DNA of 64,000 nt from Afifellaceae bacterium (GCA_028281235.1 JANQKG010000037.1:1-64000), one strand, 5' to 3'; counted from the first letter of the stretch, positions 38,553 to 47,745 are shown. The notes: generated by a model not told the origin, from the letters alone. Translations and numbers: made by a program.

Positions 38553-39956
38553 ATGGCTTTGAGCCAAGTGGACATGCGTGACGAGAACGGCGTCGCGCTT
38601 GCGGTCTCTGTCCTCAAGCAGCGGTTCGGCGAGCGGCTGAGCCAGTCGGCGTCCCTTCGCGAACAGCACGGCCATACGACGACGTGGCTGTCCAATCAGC
38701 CGCCCGATGCGGTGGTCTTTGCCGAAAGCACCGAGGAGGTGAGCGAGATTGTGCGCGTCTGTGCAGAGCACCGCGCGCCGATTATCGCGTTTGGCACCGG
38801 GACGTCGCTTGAAGGGCACCTCAATGCACCTTACGGTGGCGTCTCGGTGGACCTGTCACGCATGAACCGGATCGTCGCGGTTCATGCGGAGGATCTTGAC
38901 TGCGTTGTGGAACCGGGAGTCACGCGCAAGCAATTGAACGCCTATCTGCACGATCAGGGCTTGTTCTTTCCTATCGATCCGGGTGCGGATGCGAGCCTTG
39001 GCGGCATGGCGGCGACGCGGGCCTCTGGCACGAACGCGGTGCGCTACGGCACCATGAAGGACAACGTGCTCAACGTGACGGCAATCATGCCGGACGGGGC
39101 GATCGTCAAAACGGCGAAGCGGGCGAAGAAGACGGCGGCCGGCTATGACCTGACGCGGCTACTGGTTGGCTCTGAGGGCACGCTCGGCATCATCACGGAA
39201 CTGACGCTGCGGCTGCAGGGTATCCCGCAAGCGATGTCGGCAGCCGTTTGCAGCTTTCCCGACATTGAAGCGGCCTGCCGTGCTGTTATCGCAACGATCC
39301 AATATGGCATTCCCGTCGCACGAATTGAGCTTGCCGACGAACTGCAGATACGGGCCTGCAATGCGTATTCCGGCCTCCGTCTTGCCGAATCGCCGGCGCT
39401 CTTTCTGGAGTTTCACGGAACGCCGGCGAGCGTGGAGGAGCAAGCGAAAGAATTCGGTGGCATCGCTGAGGAGCTCGGCGGCGGCGACTTTGTGTGGGAG
39501 ACGCACGAGGAGGATCGCCAAAAACTCTGGCAGGCGCGCCATGACGCCTATTTCGCCGTACGCGGTTTGCGGCCCGGTGCGGACGTGCTTGCGACGGATG
39601 TCTGCGTGCCGATCTCGCGGCTTGCCGATTGTGTCATGGAGACCAAGGCGGACCTCGACCGGCTCGACATTCTGGCGCCGATCGTCGGGCACGCGGGCGA
39701 CGGCAACTTTCATCTGAGCGTCCTCGTCGACACGGCCGACGCCAAGGAGGTCGCGGCGGTGGAGGAGCTGCTCGGCAGGCTCGCCAAGCGCGCGATCGCA
39801 ATGGATGGCACGTGCACGGGGGAGCACGGGATCGGCCAGGGCAAGATCGATTATCTGGAGGCGGAGCTCGGATCGGCGCTTGGCGTGATGCGTACGATCA
39901 AGGCGGCGATTGATCCGCTGAATATTATGAATCCTGGTAAGATTGTGAGGCTTTGA
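38553..39956 (+). CDS. FAD-linked D-lactate dehydrogenase (cytochrome)/glycolate oxidase GlcD-like
   Basis: ATG 38553 gives 467 residues; the frame is open from 38514. The PCMH/vanillyl-alcohol-oxidase FAD domain shows IIAFGTGTSLEGHLNAPYGGVSVDLSRMN near residue 75 and LGGMAATRASGTNAVRYGTMKDNVL near 145. The substrate-side motifs GHAGDGNFHLSVL and GTCTGEHGIGQGKIDYL near the C-terminus carry catalytic His residues. Members oxidise D-2-hydroxyacids such as D-lactate and pass electrons to cytochrome c. The closest text match is D-lactate dehydrogenase (cytochrome). Confidence 0.9.
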   Translation: MALSQVDMRDENGVALAVSVLKQRFGERLSQSASLREQHGHTTTWLSNQPPDAVVFAESTEEVSEIVRVCAEHRAPIIAFGTGTSLEGHLNAPYGGVSVDLSRMNRIVAVHAEDLDCVVEPGVTRKQLNAYLHDQGLFFPIDPGADASLGGMAATRASGTNAVRYGTMKDNVLNVTAIMPDGAIVKTAKRAKKTAAGYDLTRLLVGSEGTLGIITELTLRLQGIPQAMSAAVCSFPDIEAACRAVIATIQYGIPVARIELADELQIRACNAYSGLRLAESPALFLEFHGTPASVEEQAKEFGGIAEELGGGDFVWETHEEDRQKLWQARHDAYFAVRGLRPGADVLATDVCVPISRLADCVMETKADLDRLDILAPIVGHAGDGNFHLSVLVDTADAKEVAAVEELLGRLAKRAIAMDGTCTGEHGIGQGKIDYLEAELGSALGVMRTIKAAIDPLNIMNPGKIVRL

Positions 39957-39990
39957 CTCGCTGTTGGTCGTCTGAGAAGGAGGCTGCGAG

Positions 39991-42900
39991 CTGAACAAGC
40001 TCTTCATCGCGCTGGGCAGTCTGATCATTGTGGTGCTCTTCACCGCGCTGATCGGTCCGCACTTCGTCGATTGGACCTCGTATCGGGAGACCTTTGAGCG
40101 CGAGGCCTCCGGCTATGTCGGTCGCCCGGTGACGGTGGCCGGCAAGGCCAGCGTGCGCCTCTTGCCGACGCCGATCTTGAGCTTCACCGACATCGTCATC
40201 GGCGATTCAGAGAACCCGGATGTTGAGATGGAGCGCTTCCGGGCGGAAGTGGAGCTCGCGCCGCTCCTCAAGGGCGAAGTGCGGGTCATCCAGATGGCCG
40301 TGGAGCGTCCGCGGTTTCGCGTCGATATTAGCGGGCTTGCACAGAACCGCGGTGTGTTTGCCAGCGACTGGCGTCTCGACCCGGACCGCATCTCGCTGGA
40401 GCGGCTGCAGATTGTTGAAGGCAGCGCGATCATCTCCGACAGCGTCAATGAACGCGAATGGGTTGCGCAGTCGATTGACGCGGTCCTGGAGGCAAGCACG
40501 CTGCTGGGGCCGGGCCGTGTTGAGGCGGAGCTGGTCCTTGAAGACGAACCGCTGACGGTGAGCGTCGGGTTCGGCCGGTTCACCAACCTCAACACCATCG
40601 CTACCAATCTGCGGGTTACGTCGCCCAACAGCCCCGTGACGCTGTCGGCCGACGGCACGCTGCATCTCAGCGCCGATACGCCGCCGAGCTACGAAGGCAC
40701 GGCCACGATTGAAGGCGTCCAGCCGGAGGACGCCGAAGCGCCGCGCTCCCGCTGGGCGGATTTCCGAGCATCGGGCGCGTTCGCGCTGGAGCCCGCCGAT
40801 CTGACGATTGAGGAGATGCAGATTTCCTATGGCGCCACGGAGCGCCCGCTGATCATTGAGGCGTCCGGCCAGGTCGGCTTCGGCGAAAGGCCGCGTTTTG
40901 ACCTCGTGCTCGGCGCGCGGCAGATCGACCTGGACCGCACCTTGGCCGGTGGCGAGGGCGACCCGTTCGCCATTGAAGCGGCGGTGGGATCGCTGGTGGC
41001 GCTGCTGCCGCGGGCCGCACCGCCGCCGCTGCCCGGATCACTGCGGCTTGAGGCGCAAGGGGTCGTGGTCGGCGGCAGTGTGGTGCAGGCCGTCGGGATC
41101 GACCTCGTGACGGCGGGGAATTCGTGGGTCGTGGAAGACTTCGCCGCGATGCTGCCCGGTGAAACCCGCATCGACCTTTCCGGCACGCTTGGCCTCTCTG
41201 CCGACACGACGTTTCGCGGGCAGGTGCGCATGGCGTCGCGCCGGCCGGCGGCCTTTGCGTCGTGGTGGCGCGGGCAAGCCGGCTCGGCCGGTCAGATCGG
41301 CTCCTTCGCCGTGGAGGCCAATCTTGATCTGGCGCCGGACAATCAGCAGCTCTCCAATCTCGTCATCACCACGTCCGGGGGCGCGTTGGAAGGCTCCGTC
41401 GGCGTCCGCAGCTTTGAGCAGCTCGGGGAGCGCATCGTCGACGTCAATCTCCGCGCCGAAGAGGCCGATCTCGTTGAGACACGCGCTTTGGCGGAGCTCC
41501 TTATCGGCAAGACGCTGCAGACCGGATGGGCGGAGCAGACGACGCTGTCGTTCAGCGGCGACGCCGAGGTGCTGAGCGCCGGCGGCTTTGAAGCGCAGTC
41601 GGTGGTGATCGAGGGCGGGCTGGAGGGTGGCCAGCTCAACTTCCGCAAGCTGTCGGTCGCGGATCTGGCCGGCGCCAGCATCGATGCGCATGGCAGCATA
41701 CAGGATCCGTTCGGCACGCCGTTCGGCCGCCTCGACGCTTCGGTTGCAGCTGACGACATCGGCGGCGCGGCGAAGTTCCTGCTGAGCGTCCTGCCGGAAA
41801 GCGACGCGGTGCGGCGGTTTGAATCGGTCGCGCCGCTTCTGTCGCCGGTGGCAGCGGAGATTTCGGCGGAGGCGGGAGCGGAGGGTGAGCGTGTGTCGCT
41901 TGCGCTGAGCGGCAGCTTTGCCGACACGCGCCTCTCGCTGCAGGCCGATGGGGCGGGATCGCTCGCCAAGCCGGAGACCTTCGTCGGCGCGCTGACCTTG
42001 GACGCGTCAGGTCCGGACAGCGCGACGATCTTGCGGCAAGTCGGCTTCGACCTGTTGCCGCTGAAAGCCGCGCCGCTTCAGATCAACGCCAATTTCGACG
42101 GGGCCTTGGCTTCGGCGGGCCGACTGACGGTCAAGGGCTCGGCGGTCGGGATCGACCTGACCTATGACGCAGAGACCATGCACGGTGACGCCGGGCTCAT
42201 GCTATCGGGCGACCTCACGGCGGAAAGCGGCGACCTCGATTCCGTGCTTCTCTTGGCCGGCATCGCAACGCCGGGGCTTGAAGGCCACGCCGGCGCGATA
42301 GCGGGGAAGCTCGACTATTCGGCCGAGACCATCCGCCTCGTCCTTGACGAGGGAACCTTGAACGACCGGCCGATCGCCGGCTCGCTGGCGGTGGATTATG
42401 CGGAGGGTCTTCGCTTCTCCGGTGCGCTGGAGGTCGCCGACGCGTCGCTTCCCGGCTTGGCAGGGCTAGCCGTCGGCTTCGCACCTGACCTGCAAAGCGA
42501 CTGGAGCGATGAGCCCTTTACGCGCGTGCTGCCTGAGACATTGGCGGTGGATGTGTCGCTGAAGACGGAGCGCCTTGATCTTGGCGCGCCGATTGTGGCG
42601 ACTGATGCGACGCTCGATGTGCTTCTGTCGGAGGACAGGCTTGAACTCGATATCAAAGAAGCCGCGTTCGCCGGGGGCGCCATCAAGGGCACGGCAGCGG
42701 CGGATTTGGACGAGGGCCAATCGAATGTGTCGGTGCGTGGCGACCTTGCCGGCGTGGCGCTGCAATCGCTTGTCTGGGAGCGGATCGGGCTTCCCGTCGC
42801 CTCCGGCACGCTGGACGTGTCGTTTGAGGCGGTTGGCCGGGGCCGAAGCCCCGCCGCCATCGTTGCGACCTTGTCGGGGAGCGGCACCTTCACGATCGAC

Positions 42901-43761
42901 GAAGGCCGGCTCAATGCGCTGAACGCGGAGGCGCTGACAGCGGTGATGGAGGCGGCCGACAGTGAGGCGGAGCCCGACGAGAACGCCGCGCGCGAAACCT
43001 TCGCCAGCCTGTTCGGCTCCGGCGCGCTGTCCTTCGGCCGGGCAGCCGGCTCGTTTTCGATCGCCGATGGTGCAGTCAACATTCCGCCCGTGGCGATCGC
43101 GGCCGGCGCGACCAAGGTCCTGGCGGATGCGACGCTGGACCTGAACAGCTTCGTCATCGACAGCGACTGGACGGTGCGCGTGGAGGAAGGCGGCGAGGAA
43201 GAGGCGGAGCCTTATGTGCCGTTGTCCTTTGAAGGTCCGATCTCGCGACCCACACGCTCAGTCGATCTGGTTCCGCTGCTCAATTTGATGCGCAGCCGAT
43301 TCCAGGAGAACAAGCTGAGAGAGCTGGAGGAGCTGCAGCGTCGGCGCGATGAGGAAGAAGCGCGTCGTGCGGAGGAAGAAGAAGCGCGTCGCGCTGCCGA
43401 AGAAGAGGCGCGTCTGGCGGAGGAAGCGGAGGCGGAGCGGCAGGCTGCCTTGCGAGCATCGCAGGCCATCGCTCCGGATGCAGCTTCAGCGAATGAGGTG
43501 TCGGGTGAAGCGGCATCGGCTGCGTCAGCTGCGCCCGCTGCTCCCGCCGAGCCCGCGCAGCCGCTGGAATTGGCACCCGCGGCCCCAGCCCCAGCCCCAG
43601 CCGAGGTGCAGCCGGAGCCGGTGCCACAACCGACGCGCCGCCGCGCGCCGCGCCAGCGTGTCGAGCAGGCCGCTCCCGCACCCGCGCCGCCACAGCCGGA
43701 ACCCGAGCCGGAACCGCAATACCGGATGCTGCCCAACGGCGTGTGGGTGAAGGTTCGCTGA
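39991..43761 (+). CDS. AsmA-family protein with C-terminal TolA-like helical tail, probable CTG start
   Basis: AsmA-family proteins are large, inner-membrane anchored periplasmic proteins that may move phospholipids to the outer membrane. An AAGGAGG site at 39978-39984 points to CTG 39991, which gives an N-terminal anchor (NKLFIALGSLIIVVLFTALIG) and 1256 residues. The next usable start, GTG 40030, would cut the anchor in half. The AsmA N-terminal domain follows (FVDWTSYRETFEREASGYVGRPVTV), then long beta-rich repeats, and the AsmA C-terminal domain near residue 930-1060. The last 160 residues are a charged helix (REEEARRAEEEEARRAAEEE-like), a Pro/Ala linker and YRMLPNGVWVKVR. Confidence 0.88.
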   Translation: MNKLFIALGSLIIVVLFTALIGPHFVDWTSYRETFEREASGYVGRPVTVAGKASVRLLPTPILSFTDIVIGDSENPDVEMERFRAEVELAPLLKGEVRVIQMAVERPRFRVDISGLAQNRGVFASDWRLDPDRISLERLQIVEGSAIISDSVNEREWVAQSIDAVLEASTLLGPGRVEAELVLEDEPLTVSVGFGRFTNLNTIATNLRVTSPNSPVTLSADGTLHLSADTPPSYEGTATIEGVQPEDAEAPRSRWADFRASGAFALEPADLTIEEMQISYGATERPLIIEASGQVGFGERPRFDLVLGARQIDLDRTLAGGEGDPFAIEAAVGSLVALLPRAAPPPLPGSLRLEAQGVVVGGSVVQAVGIDLVTAGNSWVVEDFAAMLPGETRIDLSGTLGLSADTTFRGQVRMASRRPAAFASWWRGQAGSAGQIGSFAVEANLDLAPDNQQLSNLVITTSGGALEGSVGVRSFEQLGERIVDVNLRAEEADLVETRALAELLIGKTLQTGWAEQTTLSFSGDAEVLSAGGFEAQSVVIEGGLEGGQLNFRKLSVADLAGASIDAHGSIQDPFGTPFGRLDASVAADDIGGAAKFLLSVLPESDAVRRFESVAPLLSPVAAEISAEAGAEGERVSLALSGSFADTRLSLQADGAGSLAKPETFVGALTLDASGPDSATILRQVGFDLLPLKAAPLQINANFDGALASAGRLTVKGSAVGIDLTYDAETMHGDAGLMLSGDLTAESGDLDSVLLLAGIATPGLEGHAGAIAGKLDYSAETIRLVLDEGTLNDRPIAGSLAVDYAEGLRFSGALEVADASLPGLAGLAVGFAPDLQSDWSDEPFTRVLPETLAVDVSLKTERLDLGAPIVATDATLDVLLSEDRLELDIKEAAFAGGAIKGTAAADLDEGQSNVSVRGDLAGVALQSLVWERIGLPVASGTLDVSFEAVGRGRSPAAIVATLSGSGTFTIDEGRLNALNAEALTAVMEAADSEAEPDENAARETFASLFGSGALSFGRAAGSFSIADGAVNIPPVAIAAGATKVLADATLDLNSFVIDSDWTVRVEEGGEEEAEPYVPLSFEGPISRPTRSVDLVPLLNLMRSRFQENKLRELEELQRRRDEEEARRAEEEEARRAAEEEARLAEEAEAERQAALRASQAIAPDAASANEVSGEAASAASAAPAAPAEPAQPLELAPAAPAPAPAEVQPEPVPQPTRRRAPRQRVEQAAPAPAPPQPEPEPEPQYRMLPNGVWVKVR

Positions 43762-43826
43762 GTGCTCCTACGGCCGATGGCCGTCATGATGCGCGCGACC
43801 GGATGCGGGCGCTTGGCAAATCGCTG

Positions 43827-44273
43827 CTACGCGTGCGACGGCGGACTTTCGAGCCATGGGTCCTTGCCCGGATCCTTGCCGGCGCCTGCTTCCGCCAGGC
43901 GCGCAAGAAAGTGTGGCCAGCCGACGGCATGCTTCTTTGCCTCCTCGGGAACGAGCCCGGAGTGAATGAGCGTGAGTACGGTTCCGTGTTCGCTCGGCGC
44001 TAGCTCGACGCGCAGTCGGGTCGTTCCGGGAGGCATTTGCGCGTTGCCCTTTTCACCCCAGGCGATCTCAATCAGCCTTGGGCGGTCAAGTGTCAGGTAA
44101 TGACCACGGATCAGAACGCCGCCGATGTCGACTGAGAACTCTCCGCCTTCTTTGGCATCAAGGCGCGCGAACTCTCCCATCCAGCGCACGAGCCGGCCGG
44201 GCTCAACGAAATGGTCGAAGACCGCCTCGGGAGGGGCCTGAATGTCGATCGTGGTCCTAAAGGTCTCCGTCAT
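43827..44273 (-). CDS. SRPBCC/AHSA1-domain protein
   Basis: The 148-residue protein has the START-like fold pattern of the Aha1 group: FRTTIDIQAPPEAVFDHFVEPGRLVRWMG at the N-terminus and a C-terminal helix (SGLVPEEAKKHAVGWPHFLARLAEAG). Such domains bind small hydrophobic ligands. Its ATG overlaps the arsR stop by four bases, so it is co-translated with the regulator. ArsR-SRPBCC pairs are common in proteobacteria, usually without a known substrate. The last 15 residues are extra charged and Pro-rich. Confidence 0.86.
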   Translation of the reverse strand: MTETFRTTIDIQAPPEAVFDHFVEPGRLVRWMGEFARLDAKEGGEFSVDIGGVLIRGHYLTLDRPRLIEIAWGEKGNAQMPPGTTRLRVELAPSEHGTVLTLIHSGLVPEEAKKHAVGWPHFLARLAEAGAGKDPGKDPWLESPPSHA

Positions 44274-44572
44274 TTGCGTTCTAGCGTCGACTTCAGCTCT
44301 GATAGATGGCCGGACCAGAACGCCGCGACGAACTCCTGTATGGGCTTAAAGCCCTCCGGCTTCACGGCGTATATGTGGCGGGTTCCTTCTTTGCGTGCTT
44401 CGACAAGCCCGGCTTCCTCAAGGACCTTGAGGTGAAGGCTGACCGCCTGCTGGGTCACGACGACCTTGTCGGAGAGTTCGCCGACAGATTGTGCGCCATC
44501 GTCTCTGAGCAGGGACAGCAGCTCCCGCCTTCTGGGCTCCGCTATCGCCTTCATTGCTGCTTGGGTCGACAT
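44270..44572 (-). CDS. ArsR-family transcriptional regulator
   Basis: The 100-residue protein is a winged helix-turn-helix repressor: MKAIAEPRRRELLSLLRDDGAQSVGELSDKVVVTQQAVSLHLKVLEEAGLVEARKEG. No Cys pair in the recognition helix (metal site) is visible, so it is not a typical metal sensor. It is the first gene of the pair with the SRPBCC protein. Two similar dyads in its divergent promoter region (44586-44643) are the likely binding sites. Confidence 0.9.
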   Translation of the reverse strand: MSTQAAMKAIAEPRRRELLSLLRDDGAQSVGELSDKVVVTQQAVSLHLKVLEEAGLVEARKEGTRHIYAVKPEGFKPIQEFVAAFWSGHLSELKSTLERK

Positions 44573-44585
44573 CGCCGGCTTATCT

Positions 44586-44643
44586 ACAAGTATTGACTTG
44601 TGAATAGTTTTCTGCTCATTGGAAATTACAAGTGTTCGCTTGT
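44586..44643. promoter_or_regulatory. Twin operator dyads between arsR and the GST gene
   Basis: Two 16-base dyads are seen: ACAAGT-ATTG-ACTTGT at 44586-44601 and ACAAGT-GTTC-GCTTGT at 44628-44643. They are 42 bp apart, close to four helical turns, so both face the same side of DNA. They lie between the divergent arsR (start 44572) and GST (start 44700) genes and fit a homodimeric ArsR repressor controlling both. Symmetry is seen; binding is inferred. Confidence 0.7.
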
Positions 44644-44699
44644 GGTTGATCTAACGATTGGCTCAATGTGCGTCAACTGACCGAGATAGGGAGTGACCG

Positions 44700-45308
44700 G
44701 TGAAGCTCTACATGCACCCGATTTCGCAGCATTCCAGACGCGTTCTGATGCTGTGCCACGAACTCAAGTTGGAGCCAGAATGCCACGTCGTCGCTGTGGA
44801 CAAGGGGGAGCATAAATCCGACGCGTTTCTGGCGATGAACCCGGCGGGCCAAGTGCCAGTGCTCGTCGATGGCGACGTTGTCCTGGCTGAGTCGCATGCG
44901 ATCATGAAGTACATCGTCGACAAGGCCGGAAAGGGCGAGCTCTACCCAGCCGACCCGGTGGCCCGGCGCCGCGTTGATGCATGGCTGGATTGGACCCATG
45001 CATCGCTCAATCCCCCAATCCAGACGCTAGCCATCCAGACGCTGTTCATGGGTGATAACGCCGATGCGTCCGTGGTCAGCGACTGCCACAGCCGCGCCGC
45101 GGCGGCGCTCGAAGGACTGGAACGCGGGCTGGGGAGCGGCGAGGCCATCGGCCGGGAAACCACGCTTGCAGACTTCGCGATCGGCAGCACGCTTGGTCTT
45201 TTTGAGATGGTCGGGGGCTCGCTTGAACGGTTTCCAAAGGTCACAGCATGGCTGGAAACGATCAAGGCACGACCGTCCTATCAAGCGACCGTGCCGCAGA
45301 TGGGGTAG
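44700..45308 (+). CDS. Glutathione S-transferase family protein
   Basis: GTG 44700 gives 202 residues with GGAG-like spacing. The N-terminal thioredoxin fold is MKLYMHPISQHSRRVLMLCHELKL, with the cis-Pro loop GQVPVLVDGDVVLAESHAIMKYI that binds the glutathione gamma-glutamyl group. The C-terminal helical domain follows (TLADFAIGSTLGLFEMVGG carries the N-capping Asp box). It detoxifies electrophiles or transfers glutathione. Divergence from arsR-SRPBCC over twin operators suggests joint control by that regulator. Confidence 0.9.
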   Translation: MKLYMHPISQHSRRVLMLCHELKLEPECHVVAVDKGEHKSDAFLAMNPAGQVPVLVDGDVVLAESHAIMKYIVDKAGKGELYPADPVARRRVDAWLDWTHASLNPPIQTLAIQTLFMGDNADASVVSDCHSRAAAALEGLERGLGSGEAIGRETTLADFAIGSTLGLFEMVGGSLERFPKVTAWLETIKARPSYQATVPQMG

Positions 45309-45333
45309 CGTGCTCGATGCCGCTGGGTCCGCG

Positions 45334-45624
45334 CTATTGGCCCGTCTCAAGGCGCGTGCGGTGTTGACGTGGGGCGCTGGCCTCGCCCGATGGTCCGCTG
45401 GTTTGATCCGCTTCGCCGATCTTGGACTTCAGATCGGCAAGCACGGCGAGCCTGAGCGCGGAAGAGAGATTATGCGCGCCGCGGGCGGCGTCGACGCGCT
45501 CAATCAGCGTGCTGAGCGAGACATCCAACTCCGCCGCCATGCGCTTCAGCTCGTCCCAATATTGATCCTCCAGCGAGACGCTGGTGGCGTGCGCCTGAAG
45601 CGTAACGGAGCGCTTCCTGATCAT
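45334..45624 (-). CDS. Ribbon-helix-helix domain protein
   Basis: The 96-residue protein has the RHH_4-type pattern: SVTLQAHATSVSLEDQYWDELKRMAAELDVSLSTLIERVDAAR. The remainder (NLSSALRLAVLADLKSKIGE, then a Ser/Pro tail) is flexible. This family occurs next to fumC or sspB in many Hyphomicrobiales; its DNA target is not known to me. It starts 11 bases after fumC and so is probably its operon partner. It is convergent with the GST gene. Confidence 0.85.
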   Translation of the reverse strand: MIRKRSVTLQAHATSVSLEDQYWDELKRMAAELDVSLSTLIERVDAARGAHNLSSALRLAVLADLKSKIGEADQTSGPSGEASAPRQHRTRLETGQ

Positions 45625-45635
45625 GGCTGTTAAGC

Positions 45636-47027
45636 TCAGCCTGGTCCGATCATCTTTTCCGGCCGCACGATCGCGTCGAACTCCGCCTCGGTGACGTAGC
45701 CGAGCGCGACAGCCTCTTCGCGGAGCGTCGTGCCGTTCTTGTGCGCCGTCTTGGCGATCTCGGCGGCCTTGTCGTAGCCGATCTTGGGGGCGAGCGCGGT
45801 CACCAGCATCAGCGAACGCTGCATCAGATTGGCGATATGCTCCTCGTTGGCGCGGATGCCGACGACGCAGCGGTCGGTGAAGCTTTCCGCGGCGTCGGAA
45901 AGCAGGCGGACCGATTGCAGGAAATTGTAGGCCATCACCGGGTTGAACACGTTCAGCTCAAAATGGCCCTGGCTGCCGGCGAACGTGATGGCCGCGTGAT
46001 TGCCGAACACATGCACGCAGACCTGGGTCAGCGCCTCGCACTGCGTCGGGTTGACCTTGCCGGGCATGATGGAGGAGCCCGGCTCGTTCTCCGGCAGCGA
46101 CAGCTCGCCGAGCCCGGAGCGGGGGCCGGAGCCGAGGAAGCGGATGTCGTTGGCGATCTTGAAGAGGCTCGCAGCGACGCTGTTCAGCGCACCGTGCGAA
46201 AACACCATCGCATCGTGGGCGGCCAACGCCTCGAACTTGTTCGGCGCGGAGGTGAATTGCATCTTGGTGAGCGCGGCGATGCGATCGGCGACGCGCTCCG
46301 CAAAGCCGATTGGCGCGTTCAGCCCGGTGCCCACCGCCGTTCCGCCCTGAGCCAGCTGCATCAATCCGGGCAGCGTATCGCGCACGCGGGCAATGCCGTT
46401 CTCCACCTGCTGCGCGTAGCCGGAGAATTCCTGGCCAAGGGTAAGGGGCGTGGCGTCCTGCGTATGCGTGCGACCGATCTTGATGATGTCGCGGAAGCCT
46501 TGCGCCTTGTCGTTCAGGGCGTTGCGGAGCTTCTGCAGCGCCGGCAGCAGGCGATGGTCGATCTCCTCCGCGCAGGCGATATGCATGGCCGTCGGATAGG
46601 TGTCGTTCGACGACTGGCTCATATTGACGTGGTCGTTCGGATGAACCGGGCTCTTGGAGCCCAATTCGCCGCCGAGGATCTCGATCGCGCGGTTGGCGAC
46701 GACCTCGTTGGCGTTCATGTTCGATTGCGTGCCGGAGCCGGTTTGCCAGACGACGAGCGGGAAATGGTCGTCGAGCTTGCCCTCCGCCACCTCCTGCGCG
46801 GCCTGCGCGATCGCGCCGCCGATCTCGGCGTCAAGCTTGCCGAGGTTCATGTTTACCTCAGCGGCGGCGCGCTTGATGAGGCCGAGCGCGCGGATGATCG
46901 GGGCGGGCTGCCGCTCCCATCCGATGGGGAAATTGCCGAGCGAGCGCTCAGATTGCGCGCCCCAATAACGGTCCGCCGGCACATCCAGCGGGCCGAACGT
47001 ATCGGTTTCCGTGCGCGTCTTGCTCAT
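45636..47027 (-). CDS. fumC: Class II fumarate hydratase (FumC)
   Basis: FumC converts fumarate to L-malate in the TCA cycle without an iron-sulfur cluster. The 463-residue protein has the superfamily signature [17 protein letters not shown] near residue 315, the catalytic His/Thr segment [22 protein letters not shown] near 185, and the N-terminal [17 protein letters not shown] near 100 and [13 protein letters not shown] near 130. It starts with [17 protein letters not shown], as expected. Upstream is a double hairpin repeat rather than an obvious promoter. Confidence 0.97.
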   Translation of the reverse strand: MSKTRTETDTFGPLDVPADRYWGAQSERSLGNFPIGWERQPAPIIRALGLIKRAAAEVNMNLGKLDAEIGGAIAQAAQEVAEGKLDDHFPLVVWQTGSGTQSNMNANEVVANRAIEILGGELGSKSPVHPNDHVNMSQSSNDTYPTAMHIACAEEIDHRLLPALQKLRNALNDKAQGFRDIIKIGRTHTQDATPLTLGQEFSGYAQQVENGIARVRDTLPGLMQLAQGGTAVGTGLNAPIGFAERVADRIAALTKMQFTSAPNKFEALAAHDAMVFSHGALNSVAASLFKIANDIRFLGSGPRSGLGELSLPENEPGSSIMPGKVNPTQCEALTQVCVHVFGNHAAITFAGSQGHFELNVFNPVMAYNFLQSVRLLSDAAESFTDRCVVGIRANEEHIANLMQRSLMLVTALAPKIGYDKAAEIAKTAHKNGTTLREEAVALGYVTEAEFDAIVRPEKMIGPG

Positions 47028-47049
47028 GTCGAATCCTGCGGCCGTATGG

Positions 47050-47217
47050 CTAGTGTCCCGAATCTGAAGTTCGCATGATTACTCAGCCCGCTCCGAACGA
47101 ACTTCAGATTCGATAGGGACACTAGCAAGATATTGAAGCTCGTGTGGTTTTAGGGTTTGAAGTTCCTATGACGAGCCCGCCGGAACAATGAAAGGAACTT
47201 CAAACCCACCACACTAG
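47050..47217. repeat. Composite double-hairpin repeat (MITE-like) between fumC and sspB
   Basis: The element starts CTAGTG and ends CACTAG, which are reverse complements. It holds two long hairpins. Arms of the first are at 47050-47073 and 47098-47125, and of the second at 47142-47167 and 47193-47214. Each arm pair is near perfect with one 4-base bulge, and the arms share the core TGAAGTTC. It has no gene inside. The distal CTA is the stop codon of sspB, so the element abuts or cuts that gene. Confidence 0.75.
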
Positions 47218-47732
47218 CCGTTCTTCTTGCGGAAGGCATCGAGGGACACGACGTCGGCCTTGGCGTCGCCTTCGCCTTCGGCGGCGGGCTGCTCGCCCTC
47301 GACGGTCTCACCATCGGCGGGCGGCGGTTGCTCGGCGTCGGCGGCTTCCTCCACCACTTCGGCGGCGTCTTCCTCATGCTGCACGTCGAACTTCACTTGA
47401 AAGCTGACATGGGGGTCAACGAAGCTCTTCACCGCGCGGAACGGAACGACGAGCCGCTCCGGTACGCCTTTGAAGGAAAGGCCGACTTCAAAGGTGGAGT
47501 CTGAAACGGTCAGGTCCCAGAACTGGTGCTGCAGGACGACCGTCATCTCGTTGGGATATTCCGCCTTCAGCCGCGATGAAATCCGCACGCCCGGTGCGCG
47601 CGTGTCGAACGTGACGTAGAAATGGTGCTCGCCGGGGAGGCCGGCCTGCGCCACCTCGCCCAGCACCTTCTTCACCAGGCCGAGAAGGGCCTCCTGGTAA
47701 AGCACGTCGTAGCGGATCAGATCGTCAACCAT
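47214..47732 (-). CDS. sspB: ClpXP adaptor protein SspB (alphaproteobacterial type)
   Basis: SspB delivers tmRNA-tagged proteins to the ClpXP protease. The 172-residue protein has the alpha-type core: LIRYDVLYQEALLGLVKKVLGEVAQAGLPGEHHFYVTFDT, then RLKAEYPNEMTVVLQHQFWDLTV and FEVGLSFKGVPERLVVPFRAVKSF. A flexible acidic Pro/Glu linker leads to VVSLDAFRKK, the short ClpX-binding tail. It is next to the permuted ssrA gene, its functional partner. The stop codon falls in the terminal CTAG of a repeat. Confidence 0.93.
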   Translation of the reverse strand: MVDDLIRYDVLYQEALLGLVKKVLGEVAQAGLPGEHHFYVTFDTRAPGVRISSRLKAEYPNEMTVVLQHQFWDLTVSDSTFEVGLSFKGVPERLVVPFRAVKSFVDPHVSFQVKFDVQHEEDAAEVVEEAADAEQPPPADGETVEGEQPAAEGEGDAKADVVSLDAFRKKNG

Positions 47733-47745
47733 TGCGCCACGAAAC

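Noticed and set aside
45741-47078. 445-codon plus-strand open frame opposite fumC
   Set aside because: Antisense to a highly conserved gene and without motifs; fumC itself is certain.
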